Assembly: GCA_030549335.1 (NCBI GenBank)
Contig: CM060195.1
Coordinates: 30,818,874 to 30,882,873 of the forward strand
DNA length: 64,000 nucleotides
DNA from: Pontederia crassipes
Taxonomy: Eukaryota; Streptophyta; Magnoliopsida; Commelinales; Pontederiaceae
Direction of reading: 5' to 3'
The position numbers were made by a program, and so were the translations under genes. The stretch's first letter is position 1. Each line of letters opens with the position of its first letter. The notes beneath the pieces were generated by a model. That model was not told the origin of the DNA. It worked only from the letters and a program-made list of their open reading frames with translations, and ran no database searches. Below, one piece after another: positions 47,195-59,507 of the stretch.

Positions 47195-48443
47195 TCATGG
47201 AGCCACAAGGGTGTTTCTGCACACGTGCCAATCTCCTCATACGTTGTGCGTGCAAAGCACAGTCATCGTGTTGTCTGTGAGGTCATACGCCACAATCTTG
47301 TCTTTCAACAGCATCACCAACTTGCCATCGACCAAGACGCAGTCCCGCAGCCCCACGATGATGCCTTGAGAAGAAAATCTACGGTCGACGAGCCTCCATG
47401 CCAACTGGTAGAGGTGCTCCATCAAACAGGATCCACCTCGTGCGGTCGTCGGTGGCCATCTCCAGCACTTCCACGGCCGTTTTACCAAGATCGTATCGAA
47501 CCAGACATAGCCGGTTTCTTTCTGTTGATGGACCAAAACGTAGGACGAAGTAGATGCAATGCATGGGCGGATGAGCGGCGGCGATTCGGCTGATCCTCGA
47601 TCTTTCGACGTCGAGTGCGACGAGGGATCCGTCGAGGGTGAGCCAGTACACGTCACCACCGAGAAAACACTTCCGAGCCGTCCACCAATTGGATCTCAAC
47701 AGCCGCGTTGCATCCCGGTCATCACCGACAACGATGGCTTCTTGCCAGGAGCCGATCTCGCTGCGATACACCGTGATTTTAAGAGGCTGATCGGAAGAAG
47801 CTGAAGGTGAGAGGATGAGGATTCGGTAAGTCATCGATCGCCAGGGATTGAATGCAAGCACGACGTCATGGCCCTTGTCCTCCTCGAAGGCCTCGGTGTA
47901 TGGCAAGACCCTGTGCTGGATCGTGGTTGGATTGTACACCCAAAGCTTGCTACGCTTGGCGTTGATAGTTCCTCCCAGGATCAAGCCGTTGCAGCAGTCG
48001 AGTATCCGACCAGCTTCTACGACGAGATGACAGGGTTTGGGGAAGACCCGACGGCGAAGACCGTCGAGCGAGCAGGAGTCGTACGCGTAGTTGGAAGTCC
48101 GTGTGCGCGGCCAAATCGTCAAGAACAGCCCGGCCTCGGAGTTGCGGTGCTGGTGGTCGGAGAGGAAGGAGGGTGTCGACGTGATGTCCCGCCACTGTTT
48201 GCGGACGGACTTGAACCGGATCACGGAGGCGGCCGGCAGCCAAGAGAGAATCTCGTGGACCAAGTCGACGTTGAAAGCGACCGTCTCTGCCATTGGAGGC
48301 GAAGAAGTGGAGGAAGACGAAGGACGGTGAATCTTCATCGGCGGTGAATCTTCACTTACTGCACCGGCGGCCGAGGACGACGGCGAGGCGGCCTCCCGCA
48401 ACGGCGGCGCCGTCGAGCTGAGGAAAGGCTCAGAGGAGCTCAT
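47195..48443 (-). pseudogene. F-box protein, FBA-domain type (diverged copy 4)
   Basis: The likely start is MSSSEPFLSS at 48,443; an upstream in-frame ATG at 48,536 and downstream ones at 48,338 and 48,293 are alternatives. The F-box is LVHEILSWLPAASVIRFKSV, then RKQWRDITS; the FBA-like part has CCNGLILGGT, VYNPTTIQHRVLPYTEAF and LAFNPWRSMTYRI. The frame slips at about 47,400-47,440 and the product ends at 47,379. The C-terminal block (CVLVDGKLVMLLKDKIVAYDL, trimmed in copies 1-3 style) continues in the next frame to a TGA at 47,237-47,239. Reading past it gives GDWHVCRNTLVAP and the family stop at 47,195, so the TGA is premature, probably CGA to TGA. Its flanks are unlike those of copies 1-3, so it is an older paralogue. 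Confidence 0.85.
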
Positions 48444-48536
48444 GCCGGCTGCTAAGAGGTTGAACTGATCCGTTGGAGTTCGGGCATCCGTGCCGTATTT
48501 ATAGGAGAATTTAATAATATGAATTCGTAATCCCAC

Positions 48537-50344
48537 TACGATTGAGCTTTTGTTTAAACAAACGGTAAGAGGAAAAAAAACAAGAAAGAAAAATTAAATA
48601 TACTTGTGCCTCGTCCTACTAGATTTTGGATTCGGTATAACGAAATGAGAGCAAAAATAATGATATATTTGACTCATATTTGGGATACGATAAAAAGAAA
48701 ATGAATGTTGTGTTGATCATATTTCAACCACTCGATAGAAAATATTAAAAAAAATCGAAAAAAAATCTTATACTGTATTCAGTGATTAGTTTACTAGTAA
48801 ATATTTCAATAACGTTGGCTCTAACAATTAATATACTTGTGATGTTGCAAAATTTAACGTTTTATGTACGGTCGCATTTGGTTATCACGTTATGCATGTA
48901 TTCTTTAAAAAGAGACGCATCTTCCACCCTCTAAGACGAAAAGATATCTGAGATAGTGTATTTAATAATTTTTTCATCAAGAATCTGACTTATTACCGGG
49001 TTACGATTGTACACATTCGATCGAGTTCAACTGAGGTTGACCGATTCTTTTTAAAATAATATTATTTGTAATAATCTTAAAACTATATTATAATTTATAT
49101 GATGTAATATATGAATATTGCATTAATGATCTATTGATAATAAAAATATTAATATGCTATAATTTTATTTATTTAAAATTTTAATAATGATGAATACAAA
49201 TTGTCTAACGCATAAATATTAATAGGTTATTATTGATTTTCATTTATTACTTAACGGTGATAAATTATGCATTAATATATTTTATCTTAATTATGCTTAT
49301 TTATTTTTTATTATTTTCCTTCATTTCCATTTTTATGCTCTTTGACAATTTCCTTTTCAATATTATTCAAATTTTAATACTTACATTTTTATATTTTTAT
49401 TTAATTTTTAGCATCACATTCTTTTCCTCCTCTTTAACTTTCCTTTTAACACTTTCTTTTTCTTTTAACGTTTGTATTTTATGATTTTTTATTTAAACTT
49501 GAACCTGATTGAACTAGTTCATCAATTTTCCCGATTAAAGTATGTTGTTAGTACATTATCGATAGGTAACGGTCGTCGAGCGTGATACATGCCCACGAAG
49601 GAGGTATTGCAAATCATCAAATCATGACACGTGATCATAGAGAATTAATGCCAAATCAGAATCACCCAAAATCAATAGCTAACGAAGTTGATCGCCATAT
49701 TCATGGAGTTGTGATTAGCGGGCATTAATGGTAGACGATGGGGATGGACGAACTTGGAGTCTCACATTGTAGCAATTGGAAATTTGGAATGTTCATGGCA
49801 CCTCTTCAAATCTCTTTTGTCCTTTCTTCTCTCTCATCACTAGTGTCAGAGTGAGGCGTCGACGAATCTTTTCTCCTGTAAAATTGTGTTAATTTCTTCA
49901 CCTAGTGAACTATTTTTGGGCGATTGATCTCTCCACGTCGCTCAAAAACTTCTTTTCCTTCTCGTCCATCTTCGTTGAGCATGAAGAATCTGCAAAGGTC
50001 AAAACCATCAAGAAATTCTGACGAACTTTCAAGAATTTCATGAATCATTGCCGAATATGATTCATGATCGTCATCAATGAACAAGATGATTCTAGCTTAA
50101 AATCAATGATCCCCGGATCCCCAGACATTTCCATCGCATGGGTGAATCTTCTCTAGCCCTCGAACAAACGTGCCAATGTTTTCATTGTCGGAATCGACGT
50201 TCCCCTAGTTGGATCGAAAGATAGGAGATGATGAACAATGTTATTACTGTAGCATCAAGTCTCCACCATTGATTTTGTTTTAATGATTTAATCTCATACT
50301 TTGATTTTCTGAACCAATCTGATCGTCTAAGGATTTAATCTAGT
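48537..50344. other. upstream and intergenic AT-rich sequence
   Basis: No gene recognised. 49,230-49,490 is a T-rich stretch whose Phe/Leu/Ile-rich open frame is a composition effect. 49,600-50,340 is closer to average composition, with several short open segments and no known motif. Confidence 0.4.
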
Positions 50345-52640
50345 GTGTCGATTTCTTTTAATCTACCTGAAATTCGTTTAAACTTAATTTTAGTAGGAAA
50401 ATTATATGATGAAGGTTGTGATCAACTTCAAAATAGAACAAAAGAACAAAAATATGGTACACTTTATAAAACTAAAGCACAATACTATACCGGAGAGATA
50501 AACATGGCTCAAGAGATCATGACACAAGATCACATAAGTGAGAAAGAACTTCAAATATTAACTAAACGAAATATGCTATTAGGTACCAAGGACACTTCAC
50601 TTGATGTTTATGTTCATTGTTTGGCTAGTAAGAAAACTAGAATTACATTCAATAAAACTTTTTCATATAAATGTTCACACATATTTGTCTGGTGCATACT
50701 AATTTTCACTATGTGAAGGATAAAATTCTAGGTTGTGCTTTTTATTTTGATCGATCTATTGATGATAATTCTAGAAGAGTTTGGACTTTCCCTATAGCAC
50801 ATAAAAATAAGGTGTTAATAGAGTTCAAAAAAATTTATACCAAAGTTGAGAGAAAAATTGGTAGAAAGCTCAAGCTTATTTGAATGAACAATGACAACTA
50901 ATATAAGGGACCATTCGAAAATACTGCAACACTTAAATCATCAAGCTTGAGAAAACCATTCCCAAGACTCATTGGAAAATAGTGTTGCTAATCAAGGCGA
51001 GCTTGTCTGATGTATATTTACGCAAGCTAAGCTATCAAAGGGGTTTAGGGTTGAAGCAATAATGACTATAGTTGGACTAATCAATCATTCACTGTCAATA
51101 CCTCTAGATGATGATATATCTTTGAAAGTTTGGTCAGGAAAGCAAGTTTTGTATAAGCATCTCAAAGTGTTAGTTTGCAAAACCTTTGTTCACATACTCA
51201 ATGAAAGCATTCAAAAACTTGACAGCAAATTCAAAAGAATATGCCTTTCTTGAATATGAAGGTGAAGAATTTGGTTATAAACTTTGGGATGCTGTTAATA
51301 GAAAAGTTATCAAAAGTAGAAATGAAGTTTTCATAGAACACTAGGCAATTAATAAAGACAAAGAGCAATTATTTTCACAAATTATTTAATTGAGTCAAGT
51401 TCAGTGAACGCACCAATAAAAGATGGAATTGTTCCATACAATGATAGTAGCAGTGATAGCAATTCACATAATTCGGATATACCTTCGGATAGTCAATACA
51501 ACGATGATAACCCACTTGTCGAGCATGATGCACTAGAGTCAGAGCATCAATTGAGAAGATTAAACAGACAAAGACAAGAATTAAGGAGAGACTCCGCGAT
51601 AGAGTATGTGTTATTAACTGAACGAGGAGAACCAAATGTTATTAAGAAGTTCTATCACATGAGCATAAAAATGAGTGGATGAAAGTCATGTAGGATGAGG
51701 TACAATCTTTGCATGATAACGACACTTACAAATTGATGAAGCTTCCTAAAGGGAAGATTGGACTCAAGAACAAGCGGGTGTCTCGATTGAAGAATGAAGA
51801 AAATAAATAACCCACACCCAAGATACAAGATAAGGTTAGTTGTTAAGAAATTTAGGCAGACGAAAAGAGTTGATTTTGATGAGATATTCTCACCAACAAT
51901 TAAGATATCATCAACCGAATTATTCGCTAATACTAAGAACTTGGAAGTTGAACAACTTGACATCAAGAGCAAGTTTGAAGAAGAAATTTACATAGAACAA
52001 CAGAGGATTTTCGATAGAAAGGTCATGAACACATAGTATTTAATTGACGAAAAGCTTATATGGATCGAGCAGGCACCTCGTCTATGGTATAAAAAGTTTT
52101 GAGTCATTCATGACATAGCAAAAATTTAATAAGATCATATCATATCATCATCTTCGTGAAAATATTTTTCACATGATGATTTTACTATCTTCTTGTTATA
52201 TGTTGATGACATGGTTATTATAGGTCTTGATGAAAACAAGATTGACACATTAATGTAAGAGCTAAGTCAATGCTTTTTCATAAAAGACCTAGGTGCAACA
52301 AAAATATTCTTGGCATGAGAATCACTCATGACCAAGAGCAACACAAATTGTGATTATCCTAAGAAAATTACATAGACAAAGTCTTGGAGAGATTCTACAT
52401 GAAGAATGTAAAATAGTTTCATCGTCAATTGCAAGACACTTGATAATGTCGATGGGGCAAAATCGAGAAGCAAAAAATGAACGTCCCACATGCTCTATAG
52501 TTGATAGTTTGATGTATGCAATGATTTGCATAAGATCAAACATAGCATATGCAATTGATGGATGAGCTAATTCCTATCAAATTCTAGTAGAGCATTGGGA
52601 GAAAAATCAATATGTAAGTGGATTCTCAAATATTTTCGAG
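50345..52640 (+). pseudogene. TNT1-94-like copia pol, 5' and central part, broken
   Basis: GAG-pre-integrase and integrase zinc region: PEIRLNLILVGKLYDEGCDQ, then HISEKELQILTKRNMLLGTK and YVHCLASKKTRITFNKT (50,363-50,665). Integrase core: FDRSIDDNSRRVWTF, IEFKKIYTKVERKIGRKLKL, then VWSGKQVLYKHLKVLVCKTF (51,135-51,185). RT: RYKIRLVVKKFRQTKRVDFD and EIFSPTIKISS (51,820-51,920), then LYVDDMVIIGLDENKID (52,197-52,245), holding the YVDD active site, and FIKDLGATKIF. Stops and slips are frequent. No gag or 5' LTR was found upstream. The missing RNase H is probably the piece at 57,300. Confidence 0.85.
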
Positions 52641-53800
52641 ACACGTTTCAAAATATGCTTATGTTTTGTAATTAACTTTATGTTAGTGTTGAAAGAATAT
52701 ACTAACGCTGACATGATAGAATGTCATGAACTCGATTTAAGCCCTAATTTAAATTAGAGTTCGCAACTCATTACAGATGATCAAATAAAATTGAGAAACA
52801 TCGCGAAAATGGGATGTAATAATTTTTTTAACATAAGGAATATAAAACATTAATAAACATATCTCACAACTTGTGATTGTTCGGAGCATACCTATAGTAC
52901 TTAAGTTTTACATTCCACAAATGAACTCATTTTCTATAAAAAATTACAAATTTAGCATAAAGGGTAAACATAACAAACTCTCTCAACATCCTAATAAAAG
53001 AACACAAATCCTAGTAAAAGAACATGAGAGAGACAATCTTCTCATCTTATCACAAACCCTTCAAAGACTACCATTTCGCACGATCCCAAAGAACTATATG
53101 AATCTGAAAAATATTAGGAACAATAAAGTGAGGTAAAATAGCTCAGTATGTATTATCATCTAATCAGTTTGAATAGACATAAAAACACATGCAATAACCA
53201 TAATATCAAAATAAATACATTCACACATTTGATAATTACATAGACAACATTCTAATCAAAAGCATCACACTCAATTTGAAATCATTATCATTTCAGCATA
53301 TCAAATATATGTATGCATATGCAACACGTTCATATGGATGAATGGATCACTATTGCGGGTGCTTCTTCTACTCGTCCTTCATCTGATTTGAGCAATACTC
53401 CCATGATTCCTTTGCATCAAGTAGATATTACCGTTAGGAATATAATACGACAAGTTGTGGGACCAATGTTTGACACAATAATGAGTTATATGTGTGATCG
53501 TGATAGGGATAAATCACCTTCTAATTCAAGTCATGATTAAGGATTGTATCTTTTATTAGACTTGTGGCATTTTTATGTATTAGTAACATTGTTGTACTTT
53601 TGTTTGTCATAGTAGATTTTGTGTGACGTGATGTTTTGTGAGATTTAGACTTTTATCATGTGATATTTGAATGTATTACAATTTTTGTGATGTTATGTGA
53701 TATTTAGACTTTTGTTGATATTTTAGATGTATTTGCAACTTCTGAGAATTATAAATGGCTAGTTTAATTTATTAAAAATATTTTTAAAAAAAATTGAATA
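52641..53800. other. unassigned sequence between copia and CACTA end
   Basis: AT-rich. A 75-codon frame at 53,313-53,540 (ITVRNIIRQVVGPMFDTIMS) looks protein-like and sits where the C-terminal end of an ORF of the neighbouring CACTA element could lie, but I cannot assign it. Confidence 0.3.
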
Positions 53801-54210
53801 TTAGCTACCAATTGGCAACAAAACATTGACGACACTATGTCACAAACAACAACATATTTTCAACAATGATGATTTAGCTACGAAATTAATGATGAATTTA
53901 GCAACATTTTAGCAACAAATCAACGCCAACCATCAACAACAGTGTGACAACTCAGCGACAACTTGGCGAGCAAAATGTCAAAAAATGCATTAATGATGGC
54001 GACATATTAGGATAGGTTAGCGAAAATTTTTCCACCATTTAGCGAAAAGCCTTCGACGAAGAGCTTTTGTCGCAAACAGTGAGTGATATTTAGCGACAAA
54101 AAGTTTTGTCGTGAATTCGTGGCAAAATGGTCGCTAACTACTTTAGCGACAATTGTGCGATGAATTTGCAACAAAACATTTCGTAGCTAAAAGATATTTT
54201 TCTTGTAGTG
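53800..54210. mobile_element. CACTA element right end with GCGACAA subterminal repeats
   Basis: TTTTTCTTGTAGTG ends at 54,210. The preceding 400 bp is packed with TTAGCGACAA, TAGCAACA and TTTTGTCGC motifs in both orientations, typical of CACTA subterminal repeats. The left end was not found; it is either lost or lies beyond a rearrangement. Confidence 0.6.
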
Positions 54211-55395
54211 ATGGCTTCCAGATGTGGATCATATGGATTCTAGAAGTGGCTCCCATCATGATTTCTCACGATATAGCACTTAGCTCCGCACGATACTTAA
54301 CTCCATCTTATTTCATACCATTTATGGAAAACATATCAGAAAGCAATAGATGACTTTCAGATGTGGTCCATATGAATTCTAGAGGTGGCTCCCACCATGA
54401 TTTTTCATGATGTAACACTTAGCTCCGCACGGCACTTAGAGAGCGGTTCCTTACAAGTAATTTTTGTAGAATACCAAATAATGTTATGTTAAATTACTTG
54501 TGTCCACACATTATCATGTTCACTTGTGACAAATAACGGGTAAACCTATGAAGTGATAATATAGATTGCTTATGAGCGGGGAGGCAATTCAGATTACCAT
54601 CGGTTGTAATCTTTTCAATTTCACTTTTCGTATTTTTCATTTATAGTTTTATTTAAAAAAATTATAAAAATTATTAAATAAATTATAAAACTAATTAATT
54701 TAATTATAAAATTAATTAATTTAATTATAAAATTAATCAAATAAATCTTAGTTAATTATTATGAATATATTATTATCATATTTTAACAAATATATTAATT
54801 ATTTTGTAAATTTAAATTTTATGGGTGAGAATATATATTTGTGATTTAAGTTTATGAAGTTACAAGTAATTTATATATGTAAACAATGATTCTTTTGATT
54901 AGGGGTATATTGGTAAAAATTGTATATTAACTTATAAATCTTTATTTTTTAATAAATAACTAATATGGATTATCAAATAGATTATTTATGCATACTAAAT
55001 AAGGTAATGTGCATTGCTGATAATTTAATAAGTGACAATCTTTTTTAGAAGCAATCTACATTGCTAAGTAATGTGTCAATTCAGTGAATGCAACCTTAGC
55101 TCCATCTTAAACGATAGATATCAAAAAAATGATAGATGACTTCCAGAGGTGACCCATACGGATTTTAGAGGTGGCTCTCACCATGATATCTCACGATGTA
55201 CCACTTGGCTCCGCACGACACTTAGCTCCATCTTATCTCATCTCATTTCTGGGAAATTGAATGACGCATTAGATAATAGAGTTGGCCCCTACAAATTCTA
55301 GAAGTGACTGTCACCATGATTTCTTACGATGTAGCACTTAACTCCTCGTGACACTTAGCTCCAACCATTATATGCATGGTAGAAAATGCATAATT
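54211..55395 (+). repeat. four tandem units of about 137 bp, second interrupted
   Basis: Units start at about 54,211, 54,348, 55,134 and 55,271. Each contains a TTCCAGATGTGG-like string, GGTGGCTCCCACCATGATTT, GATGTAGCACTTAGCTCC and CTCCATCTTA. Unit 2 is split by a 657-bp insert. The array begins immediately after the CACTA terminus at 54,210. Confidence 0.7.
54439..55095. mobile_element. TTA-flanked MITE-like insert, 657 bp
   Basis: TTA (54,436-54,438) and TTA (55,096-55,098) flank AT-rich sequence that interrupts the 137-bp repeat; other units read CACTTAGCTCCATC without it. End similarity is weak (GCGGTTCCTTACAAGTAA versus GGTTGCATTCACTGAATT read from the right). Probably a Harbinger/Tourist-type MITE. 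Confidence 0.55.
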
Positions 55396-57290
55396 CATCA
55401 TATAACAATTGTATTTCAAATATCAAAAGATGAATCATATCAAATATCATTTCAAATGGGGCAACATTGCACTTCTTGAAATCTATTTATATCATATCAC
55501 ATATGCTTTTCAAATGTGCAACCATACAATTATTCAGATATACTTTCATAATTGCATTTCTCGAAATCAATTAATAACATATCACATATGCTTTTCAAAG
55601 TACTGATCAATCATTCCAAATATACTATTCATAAGAACTTATCCAAAGACATATTCAATACATATTATAATCAATGTCACACCGAATTTAAAAGAGGTTA
55701 ATACAAACCAACCTACCTAAGTGTTAACAAAAGTTTTTCCTTTCCTTTCTCACTATCTTACTCTTCTACTCTTATACAATAGTGATAAGTAACAAATTAC
55801 TACTATGATCTGAACACTATCATACATGATACATAAATAATTACAAAGGTTACATGAAACATGCATTAACTCTTATAACCTAATTAATTATCAAAAGATT
55901 TGACCTAATATTATGACAGATTGTATACATGGTAAAAGAAAATCAACAAATTCTGGTATATATAACCAAATCACATCATTCCAATTTTCATTAGTTCCAT
56001 ATTATAATCATTCTTCTATAAAAGTTTCATATCTTATTTCATTATGATATGTCCTCAAGAAAATCAACATTTAGCCTAACTTTCATGTTGTTTATGTGTT
56101 TGGACAAACTGAGTGACCTTATTTTTATTATTTATATAAAAGAGTAAACATTCCTTGTTCTAATACTTTTAATATTCTGTAAACGTAAACTTCATAGGGT
56201 GCAACTCATAACATTCTTTGAATTTTTATCCATCTAGACTGAGCACAATGAATTTAACAAATACTAGCATAATCTATCTAAAGTTTCATTCCGACAGACT
56301 GAGTAAGATTCAGTAAAATATTTATAGTGTTCAACACATATATATTTTTTGGAATTATTCCAACTGTAAATGAAGCCTAACGTCAGCGTCTTATTTCCCC
56401 TAAATTATCAAATAATTATATCCCCTAACGGATTTATTATATATTTTACTAAATTAGGTAACAATTTCGACAAATGAGATGGTAGTAACTTAAAGATGAG
56501 AATATAACTTTTTATACATACATCTGATTAACTTAATTCCAAAGTTCAATAAATGAAGACTATTAGGGGAGAAAACTTACTACAATTCATAGTTTTGGAA
56601 AAAGTATTGACTAATAAAAGGTGATCATGAAAAGGACCATCAGATTAGGGTTAGAACCGTCACCTTGAGTGATCGGTTATGTAGAATTTTCTCATGTAGA
56701 ATTTTCTCCAACCTCCTCAGAAAAGATCAGGATCTAGAAATTTAGGTGTCGATCCTAGACATATAATGGAGACTGGAAGAATGTTTTCAGATTTTTATCA
56801 CATTATAAAGACGGTTGGAAAAATCAGCTAATCATGAGGTGGCTGCTTGCTTTACTGACAGGTTGCATGTAATGAGTTAATATTTTTGTCCAATCAAAAT
56901 TTGGCACTCAAAATCATTAATTTCATCCCTAATTAACATGATTAATTATTAGTAAATATTCATTAGTATAATATAATTCATATAATTTATTCACATATTT
57001 TATATATACTAATTATTGTTATACACATATCCCCCCCCAATATGCCACTTGGCGGTATTTGATTGGTCCATTAGACATAATCCAAATGTGAACAAATAAC
57101 ATGAATAGTTAATCATATGAGTATATACTTTAGAATAATATGATTATTAATCATATTTTAATGATTTAATTAAATTTAATAAATTCTTATTATATCAATA
57201 CATGGCATTACAAACTATACTACAACACATATATTCAATTGATTATACTCATATAGTGTATGATCCAATATGAATTAGATCGTGGATATT
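55396..57290. other. AT-rich unassigned sequence, possible old LTR
   Basis: A 21-bp string containing ATATCACATATGCTTTTCAAA occurs at about 55,496 and 55,578. A run of eight C at 57,031-57,038 could be a minus-strand polypurine tract beside TGTGTATAAC, with GGTGTGACA at the other side (about 55,676). This is suggestive of an old gypsy LTR of about 1.35 kb on the minus strand, but there are no target duplications to confirm it. Confidence 0.25.
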
Positions 57291-57299
57291 ACACAAAAG

Positions 57300-57739
57300 A
57301 TGTTGTCGAAAGTTTACTTTTGTTTACTTGTTGATATTCGCATGAGCAGCATCATCATAGCAATTCAAGTTAATAAGTGTGATGTACTATCAACAACTGA
57401 AATAGAATATATCACAATTGTTAAAGCAAGCAAGGAAATTCTTTGAATGAGACAGTACTTCTTGAGAGACTTAGATTTGATATGGGAGAAATACATTATC
57501 CACAACGATAATTAGAGTGGTATGCACTTGAAAAGTATTCAAGTCTCCATTCTATGTTCGAGCACATTGATGTCTAAGACCATTGACTGAAACTAAGAAG
57601 AAGAATTTTTTTCTTCAGAAGATTCATACTAATAGGAACACATCAAATATATAGACTAAGTCTTTGTCGATAAAAAAGATTGAATTCTCCAAAAGAAAGA
57701 TGTAGGCTTGATGAACCCTTCGCATAAACAAGGAGAGTT
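57300..57739 (+). pseudogene. TNT1-94-like copia RNase H and 3' end
   Basis: Reads KCDVLSTTEIEYITIVKASK, then MRQYFLRDLDLIWEKYIIH and HLKSIQVS, matching the C-terminal end of TNT1-type RNase H, with stops. A purine tract AACAAGGAGAG follows at 57,727-57,737. It is in the same orientation and of the same family type as 50,345-52,640, and so is likely the missing end of that element. Confidence 0.75.
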
Positions 57740-58532
57740 TGTTGGACCAATTGTGTTTCTACTGCAGACCCGACAAGAAGTAGGAAAAGAAAAAAGGAAA
57801 ATGTTGTCACCCTATCATGCTATAAAAGAACGTGGTGTGATCAAGGGCCATGGTGTGAAGCAAAGGGAGAACGTCCTATGCGAACGAAGGCAAACGTCAT
57901 TGCACAAAGAAAGAAGAATTTCTTCTAGAGTTGTGCACTACAAGAATAGTCAATTAGCAGCACACGTATATTGACTCTAATGCATCACTAATTTGTAACA
58001 TTGTAGTGTCGAATTAGTGCCACCTACGCATCACATTCATGGCAATGCCAACGAGTGTTCGACGCTAATGTGACGCCGAGTTGACGCTAACATGACGTTA
58101 ATATGACGCTGGTATGGCGCTAAAATAATGCTTAAGTTTATCATCGTCGTTGGCCGGTGGCACTACGTAGATGCCAGCACGACGCTAAATGGCGATGCAA
58201 TTATGGGACTCTAAGTGGACGCTAATGGGGTGCTAAATGTGTGACGCTAATGTGACACTAAGGAGACGCTAACTATGACATCTTCATCCAACAAAAATAA
58301 CATGCTTTGTATAATTTAATTTACATTTCACATTTCTTTACACAAGTTTAACTATGATACTTGATCATGTGCACGTTCTAATCAGATTCTCAAAATTACA
58401 CATTACACATTATACATCAAGTTTACATATACATTTCAAATTACACATTCTAATCACATTACACATTTCACGATCAACCACACCGGCACCGCCACCGAGT
58501 TCATCCGCGACATCAAGAAATGGATCATTCTG

Positions 58533-58625
58533 GTCCATCCACACCACTGACGGCATGAAGTCACCGACGTTGAATAGCCCGGCTAGCATGAGCTCAACCA
58601 CCATCACCTTGAATTCGTTGGCCTT
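58533..58625 (-). pseudogene. captured CYP75-like cytochrome P450 fragment
   Basis: The minus strand reads [13 protein letters not shown], then [18 protein letters not shown]. This matches a conserved mid-protein block of CYP75 flavonoid 3'- and 3',5'-hydroxylases, where the family pattern is an EFK.MVVELM string followed by FNIGDFIP and WLD or WMD. About 31 codons are kept, with one residue missing between the two halves. CYP75 enzymes hydroxylate the flavonoid B ring at the ER; this piece lacks the heme-binding Cys region and is only a passenger in the CACTA element. Flanking residues on both sides are unrelated to P450. Confidence 0.65.
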
Positions 58626-59295
58626 GGAGCCCTTGGTCTCGAGCAAGGAGGCAGGCGTCGACAGTGGACACATCGGTGATGGACGACATCAGGGGAGGCA
58701 AGCGGCGACAGTGGACGCATCGACGGATGACATCAAGGAGGCAGGCGGCGGCGGCGAACGGCGTCAGGGAGGCGATGACAGCGAACGTGTCCACAAATGG
58801 CGTCGGGGAGGCAGGCGGTGACAGCGGACGCGTTGACGGACGGCGTCGATGGACGGTGTCAGAGAGGCAGGCGGCGGCAGGGGAGAAGGGGTCGGAGGGG
58901 ATGGGAGGGGAAAAGGCAGGGTCGGATGTTGCGGGCATTTAAAAGAGGGAGAGAGATCGGCTTAATGAAAAGATGTGTTACGAAAAGGGCGGTCAGGATT
59001 TGTTCCTTGACGAGCACATGGATCGCCAGTTAGCAATGCTAATGATGCGATGCTATTGCGTCACTACTATGGCACCATGTTGTATGCCAAATAGCGCCGC
59101 AAGTTAGCGACTCAAAAAATTGTGACGCTAAGTTAAAGTATCACATCGCATTGGCGCCGCACATTCGAGATGCTAATTTAGTGTCACAACTTAGTGACGT
59201 TATTGTGGTGCTACTGTGACGCTAAAATGAAATCTCGCTATTGCGATGCTGATGTGGCACCAAACTATAAGTTATTTATTAACTATAAATTGATT

Positions 59296-59406
59296 AAATG
59301 TATATATATATGTATATGGGTATACGTATGTATATTTATATGTATGTATATATGTATATGTATATGTATATATGTATATGTACATATCCATGTATATATG
59401 TACAAA

Positions 59407-59461
<55 letters not shown>

Positions 59462-59507
59462 GTGTGTGTATATATATATATATGTGTGTGTGTGTGTATG
59501 TGTGTAA
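59296..59507. repeat. TATATG/TGTATG microsatellite
   Basis: About 210 bp of alternating purine-pyrimidine sequence: TATATGTATA, then about ten GTATGT hexamers (59,405-59,465), then TATATA and TGTGTG runs. Overlapping open frames on both strands come from this repeat. Confidence 0.9.

Noticed and set aside
49233-49484. Hydrophobic 83-residue frame resembling a membrane protein
   Set aside because: T-rich low-complexity DNA gives Phe, Leu and Ile by chance; no homologue recognised and no start context.
55676-57040. Possible minus-strand solo gypsy LTR with a poly-G purine tract
   Set aside because: No target duplication, no second copy in the window and no convincing inner landmarks; mentioned only as a possibility.
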